Below, one piece after another: positions 54,481-64,000 of a DNA stretch of 64,000 nucleotides (positions are counted from its first letter, which is position 1; each line of letters begins with the position of its first letter). The notes below the pieces were generated by a model. The model had not been told where the DNA came from, did not search any database, and saw nothing but the letters and a program-made list of their open reading frames with translations. Position numbers and translations under genes: made by a program. The DNA is from Stappia albiluteola. GTDB taxonomy: Bacteria > Pseudomonadota > Alphaproteobacteria > Rhizobiales > Stappiaceae. The stretch lies in the NCBI RefSeq assembly GCF_014050225.1, contig NZ_JACFXV010000048.1, forward strand, positions 7,501 to 71,500, read 5' to 3'.

Positions 54481-56025
54481 TTAGCCTGCTGACGACGGCA
54501 CATTGCCGCCAAGCACTTCGGCCATGAACCGGTCAAGCTCGGCCGCTTCCTCGGGCTTCAGTTCGAGGCCAAGCTTGGTGCGCCGCCAAAGGACGTCTTC
54601 GGCCGTGCGCGCCCATTCGTTCTCCATCAGGTATTTCAACTCGATCTCATAGAGGTCGGAGCCGAAGCGCCGCCCGAGATCGGCCTCCCGCGTCGCGCTC
54701 CCCAGGACCTGCCGCCATTTCGTCCCGTAAAGACGCACGAGGCGCTCGGCATGGCGCATGGCAAGAAAGGGATGGGCCTGCCGCAGCATCTCGATCTGGG
54801 CGGGCACCTCGTCGACAGCGAAATCGCCGCCCGGAAGCGGGGCTTTTCTCGTCCAGGACGGCTTGCGCGCACCCAGCTCCGCCTCGATCTTCTCCAGGAC
54901 GGACAAGGCAAGACGGCGATAGGTCGTGATCTTGCCGCCGAAGATATTGAGCACCGGCGCGCCCTCGCCCGCCTTGCCGCCCTCCACCTTCAGCACATAG
55001 TCGCGCGTCGCCTCCTGCGCCTTCGATGCCCCGTCGTCATAGAGGGGACGGACGCCCGAATAGGTCCAGACGATGTCTTCGTGCTTCAGCGGCCGTTCGA
55101 AATATTCGCTCGCCGCGCCGATGAGGTAGTCGGTCTCGGCCTGGGAAATCGCGGCACCGGCCGGGTCGCCGCTGAAATCCTCGTCCGTCGTTCCCACGAG
55201 CGTGAAGTCCCGCTCGTAGGGAATGGCGAAGATGATGCGACCGTCGGCATTCTGGAAGATATAGGCGCGGTCGTGTTCGAAGAGCCGCCGCAGCACAATG
55301 TGGCTCCCCTTTACCAGCCGTACATTGGCGGCCTTGTTCTTGCCGAGCGCGGCATTGAGCACGTGATCGACCCAGGGGCCGGCGGCATTGATGATCATGC
55401 GGGCGCTGACTTCGCGAAGCTCGCCCGTCCTTTCGTTTTTCAGTTCGGCTTTCCAGATTCCGTCCTCGCGCCGCGCCGACACGACCCTGACCCGGGTGTT
55501 GATCTCCGCTCCCCGGTCGGCGGCGTCGCGCGCGTTCAGCGCCACCAGGCGCGCATCGTCCACCCAGCAGTCGGAATATTCGAAACCCGTCACGAAGCCG
55601 GGCTTCAGGGGCTTTCCTGCCGGATCGGTGCGCAGATTGAGAGTGCGGGTCGCCGGCAGGCGCTTGCGGCCGCCGAGGTGATCGTAGATGAACAGGCCGA
55701 GGCGCAGCAGCCAGCGCGGCCGCAATCCCTTGTGATGCGGCAGCACGAAGCGCAGCGGACGGATGATATGCGGCGCGTTGGCCCACAGGATCTCGCGCTC
55801 GGTCAGCGCCTCGCGCACGAGGCGAAACTCGTAGTGCTCCAGATAGCGCAGCCCGCCATGGATGAGCTTCGTCGACCACGAGGAAGTGCCGCTCGCCAGG
55901 TCCTTCATCTCGGCCAGGCAGACCGAATAGCCGCGTCCCACGGCATCGCGGGCGATCCCCGCCCCGTTGATGCCGCCGCCGATGATCAGCAGATCGTAAT
56001 CGGCCGAAGACGATTGCGCCGTCAA
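54481..56025 (-). CDS. glpD: Glycerol-3-phosphate dehydrogenase (FAD, aerobic type)
   Basis: 514 residues. FAD-binding LLIIGGGINGAGIARDAVGR is at the N-terminus, then LASGTSSWSTKLIHGGLRYL and the substrate region GTTDEDFSGDPAGA, as in GlpD. The C-terminal helical domain is complete. The start is TTG at 56025 with GAGGAG six nt before it, overlapping the glpR stop. Oxidises glycerol-3-phosphate to dihydroxyacetone phosphate at the membrane. No glycerol kinase is seen in the window. Confidence 0.94.
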   Translation of the reverse strand: MTAQSSSADYDLLIIGGGINGAGIARDAVGRGYSVCLAEMKDLASGTSSWSTKLIHGGLRYLEHYEFRLVREALTEREILWANAPHIIRPLRFVLPHHKGLRPRWLLRLGLFIYDHLGGRKRLPATRTLNLRTDPAGKPLKPGFVTGFEYSDCWVDDARLVALNARDAADRGAEINTRVRVVSARREDGIWKAELKNERTGELREVSARMIINAAGPWVDHVLNAALGKNKAANVRLVKGSHIVLRRLFEHDRAYIFQNADGRIIFAIPYERDFTLVGTTDEDFSGDPAGAAISQAETDYLIGAASEYFERPLKHEDIVWTYSGVRPLYDDGASKAQEATRDYVLKVEGGKAGEGAPVLNIFGGKITTYRRLALSVLEKIEAELGARKPSWTRKAPLPGGDFAVDEVPAQIEMLRQAHPFLAMRHAERLVRLYGTKWRQVLGSATREADLGRRFGSDLYEIELKYLMENEWARTAEDVLWRRTKLGLELKPEEAAELDRFMAEVLGGNVPSSAG

Positions 56026-56807
56026 GATTCACTCTCCTCGATTTCGCCGGAAACGACCACCTGCACGCCGTGTTCCCGGCAGATCGCCAGGATCGGCTCG
56101 GGCGGTGGTGCGTCCGTTACAAAGAACCGGATTTCCGATAGATGGCCGATCCGAACCGGCGCATTGCGCTCGAATTTCATCTTGTCGGCCGCAAGAATCG
56201 TGAAGCGCGCATGAGCCAGGATTTCCCGCGCCACGCGCACTTCCCTGAAGTCGTAGTCGAAAAGCGTCCCGTCGGCATCGATCGCCGATGCGCCGATGAC
56301 CGCGTAATCGACCTTGAACTGGCGAATGAAATCGACGGTCGCCTCGCCGACGACGCCGCCATCCGACGAGCGAACGACGCCGCCGGCAATGATCACCTCC
56401 ACACCCGGGGCTTCTCGCAGGATGTTGGCGACGTTGATGTTGTTGGTGATTGCCATCACCCCATCATGCTGACGCAGCGCCAAAGCAACCTGCTCCGTCG
56501 TCGTGCCGATGTTCAGCATGATGGAACTGTTGTCCGGAATTAGTGCCGCGGTCGCCGCGCCGATGCGCCGCTTCTCGTCCTCGGCAAGGTTCCGGCGAGA
56601 ATCGTAGGCCCAGTTCGAAACGCTCGACGAACTGACGGCGCCGCCGTGAACGCGCTGCAGCAAACCGCGATCGCAAAGATCGTTGAGATCCTTCCTGATC
56701 GTCTGCGGCGTCACGTCGAATCCGGCGGCGAGCTTGTCGACCTCCACACGACCGACCCGTCGCGCAAGATCGAGAATATCGGCCTGCCGGGGAGAAACCG
56801 GTTCCAT
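56022..56807 (-). CDS. glpR: DeoR-family repressor GlpR
   Basis: 261 residues. N-terminal HTH with RQADILDLARRVGRVEVDKL and FDVTPQTIRKDLNDLCDRGL, then the DeoR sugar-phosphate sensor domain (IMLNIGTTTEQVALALR, IIAGGVVRSSDGGVVG). It is co-transcribed with glpD (overlap) and divergent from the glycerol transporter operon; the inducer should be glycerol-3-phosphate. Confidence 0.93.
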   Translation of the reverse strand: MEPVSPRQADILDLARRVGRVEVDKLAAGFDVTPQTIRKDLNDLCDRGLLQRVHGGAVSSSSVSNWAYDSRRNLAEDEKRRIGAATAALIPDNSSIMLNIGTTTEQVALALRQHDGVMAITNNINVANILREAPGVEVIIAGGVVRSSDGGVVGEATVDFIRQFKVDYAVIGASAIDADGTLFDYDFREVRVAREILAHARFTILAADKMKFERNAPVRIGHLSEIRFFVTDAPPPEPILAICREHGVQVVVSGEIEESES

Positions 56808-57053
56808 GGGCTGCTCTTATTGCCGGCCGCGCTTCGCTGGCAGGCGTCGTCTTTTCTGGTTTTGTTTTCGTCTTCGGCGTTTCGTATCGCTGCGTTTCTG
56901 ATTACTTTCGTTTCATTTCGCAGCGCAAAATAAACGCCCTTTCTTTGCCGAAACTTGAGGTCTTTGGGGAATTTTCGCAAGAAATTTTTCGTATTGACGT
57001 TCATTTTTTTTCGTTTGATAGTCGCCCTGCGGTTTCACTAGGGAGGAATACCG
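56808..57053. promoter_or_regulatory. Divergent glp promoter region with GlpR-like boxes
   Basis: T-rich region holding repeated TTTCGTTT-type half-sites: TTTTGTTTTCG near 56860, TTTCGTTTCATTTCG at 56906-56920 and TTTCGTTTGATA at 57009-57020. Their repeated TTCG core resembles GlpR operators. AGGGAGGAATA precedes the transporter gene start at 57054. No confident -35/-10 was assigned. Confidence 0.55.
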
Positions 57054-58790
<1,737 letters not shown>

Positions 58791-58807
58791 CCTCCCGCAA
58801 CGCAAAG

Positions 58808-58836
58808 CTTTCCGGCGGCCCCGTGCCGCCGGAAAG
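58808..58836 (+). other. Intercistronic hairpin after glpV
   Basis: Perfect 12-bp stem CTTTCCGGCGGC / GCCGCCGGAAAG with a 5-nt loop, 17 bp after the glpV stop, without a T-run. It probably stabilises the abundant glpV mRNA or attenuates the rest of the operon. About 230 bp with no recognised gene follow it. Confidence 0.65.
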
Positions 58837-59064
58837 GCCTCTCATATCCGCAGGCTCATTGGCTTCCTGCGTGACATTCCTTGAACGATGACGCGCCGCA
58901 ACGCCATTGGCCGGCATGATATCCTTCAAGCAATCTCACGGGCGATTGGATGAAGCTGGCCGTCGCGCTCCGGCAGGCGCGATGACACGCTTGGCCTTCC
59001 GATCCGATGTAACAATTGAAACAATTGGCTGGCGAAGACGAACCTGGAACGATTTGGCGACGCG

Positions 59065-60132
59065 ATGACCCTTGAACTGAAAAACGTGGGACTGCGCTTC
59101 GGCGCCGAAACCCACATCTTCCCCACGGACCTGAAGCTGGAGGACGGCAGCTTCAACATCCTGCTTGGGACGACGCTGGCCGGCAAGACGACGCTGATGA
59201 AGCTGATGGCCGGCCTGGAAAAACCGACGTCCGGCGAGGTCTGGTTCGCCGGCAAGAACGTCACCGGCGTCTCGGTGCGCCGCCGCAACGTCTCGATGGT
59301 CTATCAGCAGTTCATCAACTACCCGAACCTCAGCGTCTACGAGAATATCGCCTCGCCCCTGAAGGTCGGCGGCACACCGGACATCATTATCAAGCAGCGC
59401 GTCTCGACCATGGCGGAGCTGCTGAAGCTCACGCCGATGCTCGACCGGCGGCCATCGGAGCTTTCGGGCGGCCAGCAGCAGCGCACCGCACTGGCGCGCG
59501 CGCTGGTCAAGGACGCGGATCTGGTGCTGCTCGACGAACCGCTCGCCAATCTGGACTTCAAGCTGCGCGAGGAGTTGCGCGACGAGTTGCCGAAGCTCTT
59601 CGCCGATCGCGACTGCATCGTCGTCTACGCCACGACCGAGCCGACGGAGGCCCTGCTTTTCGGCGGCAACACCGCGTGTCTCTTCGAGGGCCGGATCAGC
59701 CAGTTCGGTCCAACGGGCGATCTCTACCGCAAGCCGCGGGACATCATCAGCGCGGAAGTCTTCTCCGACCCGCCGATGAACGCCGCCGGGATCGAGAAGA
59801 AGGGCAACACCTTCCATCTCGGCACGAAGGCGCGGTGGGACGCGGCCGGAGAGCTGTCGGGCCTCGCCGACGGCACCTATACGCTCGGCATCCGCCCGCA
59901 TCACGTCAGCCCGGTCTCGCGCGGCGAGCAGCCGGTAGCGGTCGACGGCAGGGTGATCGTTGCCGAACTCTCCGGGTCCGAAAGCGTCATCCATTTCAAC
60001 ATGGACGGTTCGACCTGGGTCTCGCAGTCACATGGCATTCACCCGTTCGAGGTCGGAAGCCAGGCCCGGCTCTACGCGGATATGTCGAAGGCGATGATCT
60101 TCGACGGCAATGGCCGGCGCGTCTCGGCATAA
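59065..60132 (+). CDS. glpS: Glycerol ABC transporter ATPase 1
   Basis: 355 residues. Walker A LLGTTLAGKTTL, Q-loop VYQQFINYP, signature LSGGQQQRT and Walker B LVLLDEPLANLD are normal. The H-loop reads YATTEPTEA, so the switch His is Thr. A regulatory OB region follows. The partner GlpT (60149) keeps the His but lacks a normal signature, so the two together form one consensus and one degenerate ATP site. No clear ribosome site before the ATG. Confidence 0.92.
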   Translation: MTLELKNVGLRFGAETHIFPTDLKLEDGSFNILLGTTLAGKTTLMKLMAGLEKPTSGEVWFAGKNVTGVSVRRRNVSMVYQQFINYPNLSVYENIASPLKVGGTPDIIIKQRVSTMAELLKLTPMLDRRPSELSGGQQQRTALARALVKDADLVLLDEPLANLDFKLREELRDELPKLFADRDCIVVYATTEPTEALLFGGNTACLFEGRISQFGPTGDLYRKPRDIISAEVFSDPPMNAAGIEKKGNTFHLGTKARWDAAGELSGLADGTYTLGIRPHHVSPVSRGEQPVAVDGRVIVAELSGSESVIHFNMDGSTWVSQSHGIHPFEVGSQARLYADMSKAMIFDGNGRRVSA

Positions 60133-60148
60133 GGAAGAAGGCTGACCG

Positions 60149-61216
60149 ATGGCCAAAATCACACTCGAAAACCTCGGCCACTCCTACATGCCGAACCCGC
60201 AGGCGCCCTCCGACTGGGCGCTGAAGCAACTCAATCTCGACTGGGACGATGGCGGCGCCTATGCGCTGCTCGGCCCTTCGGGCTGCGGCAAGACCACGCT
60301 GCTCAGCATCATTTCCGGCCTGCTGACGCCGAGCGCGGGGCGGGTGCTGTTCGATGGCCAGGATGTCACGCACCTGCCGCCGGACCAGCGCCACATCGCG
60401 CAGGTGTTCCAGTTCCCGGTCGTCTACGACACGATGACGGTCTACGACAATCTCGCCTTTCCGCTGCGCAACCGCCATGTGCCGGAAGCCGATGTCGACC
60501 GCCGCGTCCGCGAGATCGCGGAGATGATCGACCTGACGCATATGCTGAAGAAGCGGGCCGCCGGCCTGACGGCGGACGGCAAGCAGAAGATTTCTCTCGG
60601 CCGCGGCCTCGTGCGTTCCGACGTCAACGTGATCATGTTCGACGAGCCGCTGACCGTCATCGATCCGCATCTGAAGTGGCTGCTGCGCTCGAAGCTCAAG
60701 GAGCTTCATCAGCGCCTGAAAATCACGATGATCTACGTCACGCACGACCAGACGGAGGCCCTGACCTTCGCCGACCGCGTCGTCGTGATGAATCTCGGCG
60801 AGGTCGTGCAGGTCGGCACGCCGGTCGAACTGTTCGAGCGGCCGCAACACACCTTCGTCGGCCATTTCATCGGCTCGCCCGGCATGAACGTCCTTCCCTG
60901 CACGATCCGCGAGGGCAAGGCCTTTTTCGACGGCACGGCGGTGCCGACGGCGACGGAATCCTCGCTCGACGCGGTTTCGGGCCGCACCGAGATCGGCGTT
61001 CGGCCAGAATTCGTCAACTTCGCCGACAAGGGCGTTCCGGTACGGGTGACGAAGGTAAGCGATGCCGGCCGGTTCCGCATCGTCGAAACGCGCGCCGGCG
61101 AGGCGGTGATCAAGCTTCTCGTCAACGAGGGTGAAGGCATTCCGGCGGACGACGCCCACCTCGCCTTCGCGCAAAGCCATACGCAGGTCTATCGCGACGG
61201 CTGGATCGTGGCCTGA
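60149..61216 (+). CDS. glpT: Glycerol ABC transporter ATPase 2
   Basis: 355 residues. Walker A GPSGCGKTTLL, Walker B IMFDEPLTVIDP and H-loop YVTHDQTEA are intact, but the signature is LTADGKQKISLGRGL instead of LSGGQ. The C-terminal OB region (EIGVRPEFV) is kept. Not the GlpT antiporter of enteric bacteria; the name follows the rhizobial glpSTPQUV system. Confidence 0.92.
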   Translation: MAKITLENLGHSYMPNPQAPSDWALKQLNLDWDDGGAYALLGPSGCGKTTLLSIISGLLTPSAGRVLFDGQDVTHLPPDQRHIAQVFQFPVVYDTMTVYDNLAFPLRNRHVPEADVDRRVREIAEMIDLTHMLKKRAAGLTADGKQKISLGRGLVRSDVNVIMFDEPLTVIDPHLKWLLRSKLKELHQRLKITMIYVTHDQTEALTFADRVVVMNLGEVVQVGTPVELFERPQHTFVGHFIGSPGMNVLPCTIREGKAFFDGTAVPTATESSLDAVSGRTEIGVRPEFVNFADKGVPVRVTKVSDAGRFRIVETRAGEAVIKLLVNEGEGIPADDAHLAFAQSHTQVYRDGWIVA

Positions 61217-61236
61217 GCCGTGAGGATGAGTTCGAA

Positions 61237-62100
61237 ATGAACAAGACGATCAACAACGCCGCATGGATCTTCGTCATCCCTGTCGTCGCGCTGGTGGCAT
61301 TCAACGCCATCATTCCGCTGATGACGGTGGTGAACTATTCGGTGCAGGAAACCTTCGGCGACAACGTATTCTTCTGGCACGGGGTCGGCTGGTTCCAGGA
61401 TGTGCTGGAGTCCAGGCGCTTCCATGATTCCCTGCTGCGGCAGCTCGGCTTCACCTTCACGATCCTGTTCATCGAGGTGCCGCTCGGAGTTGCTATCGCG
61501 CTCGCCATGCCGCGCAAGGGTCCGTGGGTTTCCGTCTGCCTCGTGCTGATGGCGCTGCCGCTCCTCATTCCGTGGAACGTGGTCGGCGCCATGTGGAACA
61601 TCTTCGCGCTGCCCGATATCGGCCTGCTCGGCCGCGGTCTCAACGCTCTCGGCTTCGACTACAATTTCACCCGCCAGCCGGGCGACGCCTGGTTCACGCT
61701 GATCGCCATGGACGTCTGGCACTGGACGTCGCTCGTTGTGCTGCTTGCCTATGCCGGCCTCGTGTCGATCCCGGACGCCTACTACCAGGCCGCCAAGATC
61801 GACGGCGCGAAACCCCTGGCGATCTTCCGCTTCATCCAGCTTCCGAAGCTGAAGCGGGTGCTGACCATCGCCGTGCTGCTGCGTTTCATGGACAGCTTCA
61901 TGATCTACACGGAGCCCTTCGTGCTGACGGGCGGCGGACCGGGCAATTCGACGACGCTGCTGTCGATCGATCTCGTCAAGATCGCGCTTGGCCAGTTCGA
62001 CCTCGGCCCGGCGGCCGCCATGTCCCTGATCTACTTCCTGATCATCCTGCTCCTGAGCTGGATCTTCTACACCCTGATGATGCGCAACGAGGCCCAGTGA
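61237..62100 (+). CDS. glpP: Glycerol ABC transporter permease 1
   Basis: 287 residues, six membrane segments. EAA loop: IPDAYYQAAKIDGAKPLAIF followed by RFIQLP. MTVVNYSVQETFGDNVFFWH and the rest match GlpP. Overlaps glpQ by one base (TGATG). Confidence 0.92.
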   Translation: MNKTINNAAWIFVIPVVALVAFNAIIPLMTVVNYSVQETFGDNVFFWHGVGWFQDVLESRRFHDSLLRQLGFTFTILFIEVPLGVAIALAMPRKGPWVSVCLVLMALPLLIPWNVVGAMWNIFALPDIGLLGRGLNALGFDYNFTRQPGDAWFTLIAMDVWHWTSLVVLLAYAGLVSIPDAYYQAAKIDGAKPLAIFRFIQLPKLKRVLTIAVLLRFMDSFMIYTEPFVLTGGGPGNSTTLLSIDLVKIALGQFDLGPAAAMSLIYFLIILLLSWIFYTLMMRNEAQ

Positions 62101-62900
62101 TGCGTCGCCTGTCCTGGCTTGTGCCGACCTTTTACATCCTCTTCCTGATGCTGCCGATCTATTGGCTGTTGAACATGTCGTTCAAGACGACCAACGAGAT
62201 CCTCGGCACCTTCACGCTGTGGCCTCAGGACTTCACGCTGGACAACTACCGCACGATCTTCACCGATCCGACCTGGTATACGGGCTATATCAATTCGCTG
62301 ATCTACGTCACGATGAACACGGTGCTTTCCGTCTGCGTGGCGCTGCCGGCGGCCTATGCCTTCTCGCGCTACCGGTTCCTCGGCGACAAGCACCTGTTCT
62401 TCTGGCTGTTGACCAACCGCATGGCGCCGCCGGCGGTGTTCGCCCTGCCCTTCTTCCAGCTCTATTCGGCGGTCGGCCTGTTCGATACGCATATCGCGGT
62501 CGCGCTTGCCCATACGCTCTTCAACATCCCACTGGCGGTCTGGATCCTGGAAGGCTTCATGTCCGGCGTACCGAAGGAGCTCGACGAGACCGCCTATATC
62601 GACGGCCATTCCTTCTGGTCCTTCTTCCTGAAGATCTTCGTGCCGACCATCGCCGCCGGCATAGGCGTCGCGGCCTTCTTCTGCTTCATGTTCTCCTGGG
62701 TGGAACTGCTGCTTGCCAAGACGCTGACGGCCGTCGACGCCAAGCCGATCGCCGCCACGATGACGCGAACGGCCTCCACCTCGGGCTACGAACTGGGCCT
62801 GCTGGCCGCGGCCGGGTCGCTAACGATCGTGCCGGGCGCCTTCGTGATCTATTTCGTGCGCAACTACATCGCCAAGGGCTTTGCCCTCGGCCGCGTCTGA
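62100..62900 (+). CDS. glpQ: Glycerol ABC transporter permease 2
   Basis: 266 residues, six membrane segments. The start LVPTFYILFLMLPIYWLLNM is followed by SFKTTNEI; the EAA loop is VPKELDETAYIDGHSFWSFF. The start is fixed by the overlapping glpP stop. The frame is open further upstream but only in the shadow of glpP. Confidence 0.92.
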   Translation: MRRLSWLVPTFYILFLMLPIYWLLNMSFKTTNEILGTFTLWPQDFTLDNYRTIFTDPTWYTGYINSLIYVTMNTVLSVCVALPAAYAFSRYRFLGDKHLFFWLLTNRMAPPAVFALPFFQLYSAVGLFDTHIAVALAHTLFNIPLAVWILEGFMSGVPKELDETAYIDGHSFWSFFLKIFVPTIAAGIGVAAFFCFMFSWVELLLAKTLTAVDAKPIAATMTRTASTSGYELGLLAAAGSLTIVPGAFVIYFVRNYIAKGFALGRV

Positions 62901-62918
62901 CGACAGGGAGATTGAGCC

Positions 62919-63200
62919 ATGTTCCTGACCTGGATGGCCTGGACCTTGCCGACGGCCGCCTTCTTCGCCTTCATCCTGCTCTGCCTGATCGCCATGAGCG
63001 TCTGGGAGTTCAAGGATCCCGGCGGCGGTCCGCGCCACGGCATTCTCGGGCTCGACACAACGCGCGGCGACCGGCTCTTCATCACGCTGCTCGGCTCGGC
63101 CTTCATCTTCCTCGGCTGGCTGGGGATCATGGGAACGCCGCTCTGGGGGCCGCTGGTGATTTCCCTCGTCTATGCCTTCGTCGTCTTCCGCTGGGTGTAG
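62919..63200 (+). CDS. glpU: Small membrane protein of the glycerol transporter (DUF2160 type)
   Basis: 93 residues with two to three membrane segments (TLPTAAFFAFILLCLIAMSV; LFITLLGSAFIFLGWLGIMG; LWGPLVISLVYAFVVFRWV) and the conserved middle WEFKDPGGGPRHGILGLDTT. Occurs with rhizobial glycerol importers. Its task is not known; it may assist assembly of the permeases. Confidence 0.88.
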   Translation: MFLTWMAWTLPTAAFFAFILLCLIAMSVWEFKDPGGGPRHGILGLDTTRGDRLFITLLGSAFIFLGWLGIMGTPLWGPLVISLVYAFVVFRWV

Positions 63201-63228
63201 CCCCCTCGAAGCGCAAATTGAAAACAGG

Positions 63229-63256
63229 AACGGCGGGACAGGGTCCCGCCGTTTTC
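63229..63256. terminator. Terminator between glp operon and znuA
   Basis: AACGGCGGGAC and GTCCCGCCGTT form an 11-bp stem with a 3-nt loop, followed by TTTT and preceded by AAAA, so it can act on both converging transcripts. Confidence 0.85.
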
Positions 63257-63274
63257 ATTTCCGGAAAGGCCTTG

Positions 63275-64000
63275 TCAGCCCTGCGACAGACATTCCTTCA
63301 GCGAAGCTGCCAGCGCCCGCATCATGTCGAAATAGTGGTTCGGGCCTGCGGGAATGGCGGCACCCAGCGGATCGAGCACGCCGGATTTCGCGCCGCTTCC
63401 CTCCGCGACGATCGCGACGAATTTCGGTTCGAATTGCGGCTCGGCGAAAATGCAGACCGCTCCCGCTTCGGCGACCTTTTCCTGAATTTCCGCCAGGCGC
63501 TGCGCCCCCGGATTGACCTCCGGGTTGACGGTGATCGAACCGGCGGCGGCAAGCCCGAACCGCTTCTCGAAATACTGGTAGGCGTCGTGGAAGACGATGA
63601 AGGGACGGCTGCGGACCGGAGCGACCTCTCCGTCGATCGCCTTTACGAGGTCGTCAAGCCGCGCCTCGAGGTCGGCGGCATTCTTCTTGTAGGTGTCCCC
63701 GTTCGCCGGGTCGGCGACCGAAAGCGCGGCGGCCGCCTTTGCCACGAAAGCCTTCGCGTTCACCGGGTCCAGCCAGAGGTGCATGTCGATCTCTTCATGA
63801 TCGTGGTGCTCGTCATGATGCGCCTCGTGGCCGTCATGATCACCCTCTTCCTCGTCATGAAGGTGTTCTTCGAAAGCCCCGCCCTCGCGAAGCTGCAGTC
63901 GTTCCAGCCCGTCCACCTCCTCGAAGGAAATCACCGTCGCCCCCGCGCCCAGGGTTTCCAGCGGCTTGCTCAGGAAAGCTTCCAGATCCGGCCCGCCCCA
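63275..64000 (-). CDS. znuA: Zinc ABC transporter substrate-binding protein ZnuA, C-terminal part
   Basis: Cut at the window end; the open frame runs to base 64000 with WGGPDLEAFLSKPLETLG visible. A His/Asp/Glu-rich zinc loop (EEHLHDEEEGDHDGHEAH then HDEHHDHEE) precedes MHLWLDPVNAKAF, then FIVFHDAYQYFEKRFGL and a C-terminal Cys, all typical of ZnuA. It binds zinc in the periplasm for ZnuBC uptake. Confidence 0.93.
   Translation of the reverse strand, partial: WGGPDLEAFLSKPLETLGAGATVISFEEVDGLERLQLREGGAFEEHLHDEEEGDHDGHEAHHDEHHDHEEIDMHLWLDPVNAKAFVAKAAAALSVADPANGDTYKKNAADLEARLDDLVKAIDGEVAPVRSRPFIVFHDAYQYFEKRFGLAAAGSITVNPEVNPGAQRLAEIQEKVAEAGAVCIFAEPQFEPKFVAIVAEGSGAKSGVLDPLGAAIPAGPNHYFDMMRALAASLKECLSQG

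Overview
The window looks like chromosome or large-replicon DNA from a Rhizobiaceae-type alphaproteobacterium. It is GC-rich with AT-rich intergenic islands and carries a rhizobial-style glycerol ABC transporter operon (glpVSTPQU with glpRD), an ExoY/ExoP-type exopolysaccharide locus and a nasTS-nrt-nir-nas nitrate assimilation cluster. The genus cannot be fixed from the sequence. No tRNA, rRNA, CRISPR array or intact transposase gene was seen.

Layout. (1) 1-9.1 kb: a sugar-catabolic locus with a CUT1 ABC importer, two TIM-barrel isomerases, two Gfo/Idh/MocA oxidoreductases and a LacI regulator. Two pairs of TGTAATCGATTACA-type operators, each pair with sites exactly 32 bp apart, tie both transcription units to the LacI protein. 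(2) 9.1-14 kb: a cAMP module: a CRP-like regulator, a FecR-domain protein, a CHASE2 adenylate cyclase, a homocysteine methyltransferase and an unannotated 57-residue gene. Two perfect TGTGA-N6-TCACA sites lie in this module. (3) 14-26 kb: polysaccharide assembly: glycosyltransferases, Wzx, two Wzy/ligase-like proteins, an ExoP-type BY-kinase, an ExoY-type initiating transferase, a BTLCP peptidase and a membrane-linked PPP phosphatase. (4) 27.4-39.8 kb: nitrate sensing by NasS/NasT, an ANTAR-type leader RNA with terminator, nitrate uptake with two ATPases fused in one chain, a single-domain globin, nitrite reductase NirBD and nitrate reductase NasA.

(5) 40.4-53 kb: the most notable region. It encodes an RpfF-type DSF synthase and, 7 kb downstream, an RpfC-type hybrid kinase with the RpfC membrane input domain. 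The kinase is preceded by a response regulator whose receiver resembles RpfG but whose output is PAS-GGDEF-EAL instead of HD-GYP. This suggests a fatty-acid (DSF) signalling system rewired to a different cyclic-di-GMP output. Between them lie a LysR/GST pair, a PNPOx-FNR-ferredoxin fusion and a multi-TM chemoreceptor. (6) 53-54.5 kb: a methyltransferase gene carrying an in-frame 38-codon palindromic repeat insertion, a second copy of that repeat, and a 268-bp TA-flanked MITE. (7) 54.5-63.2 kb: glycerol-3-phosphate dehydrogenase, GlpR and the divergent glycerol importer. (8) 63.3-64 kb: the 3' part of a ZnuA zinc-binding protein, cut by the window end.

Functionally the window joins carbon uptake (sugar, glycerol), nitrogen assimilation, surface polysaccharide production and three second-messenger inputs (cAMP, c-di-GMP, DSF). 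All protein functions are read from motifs and family resemblance by eye; no database search was run.
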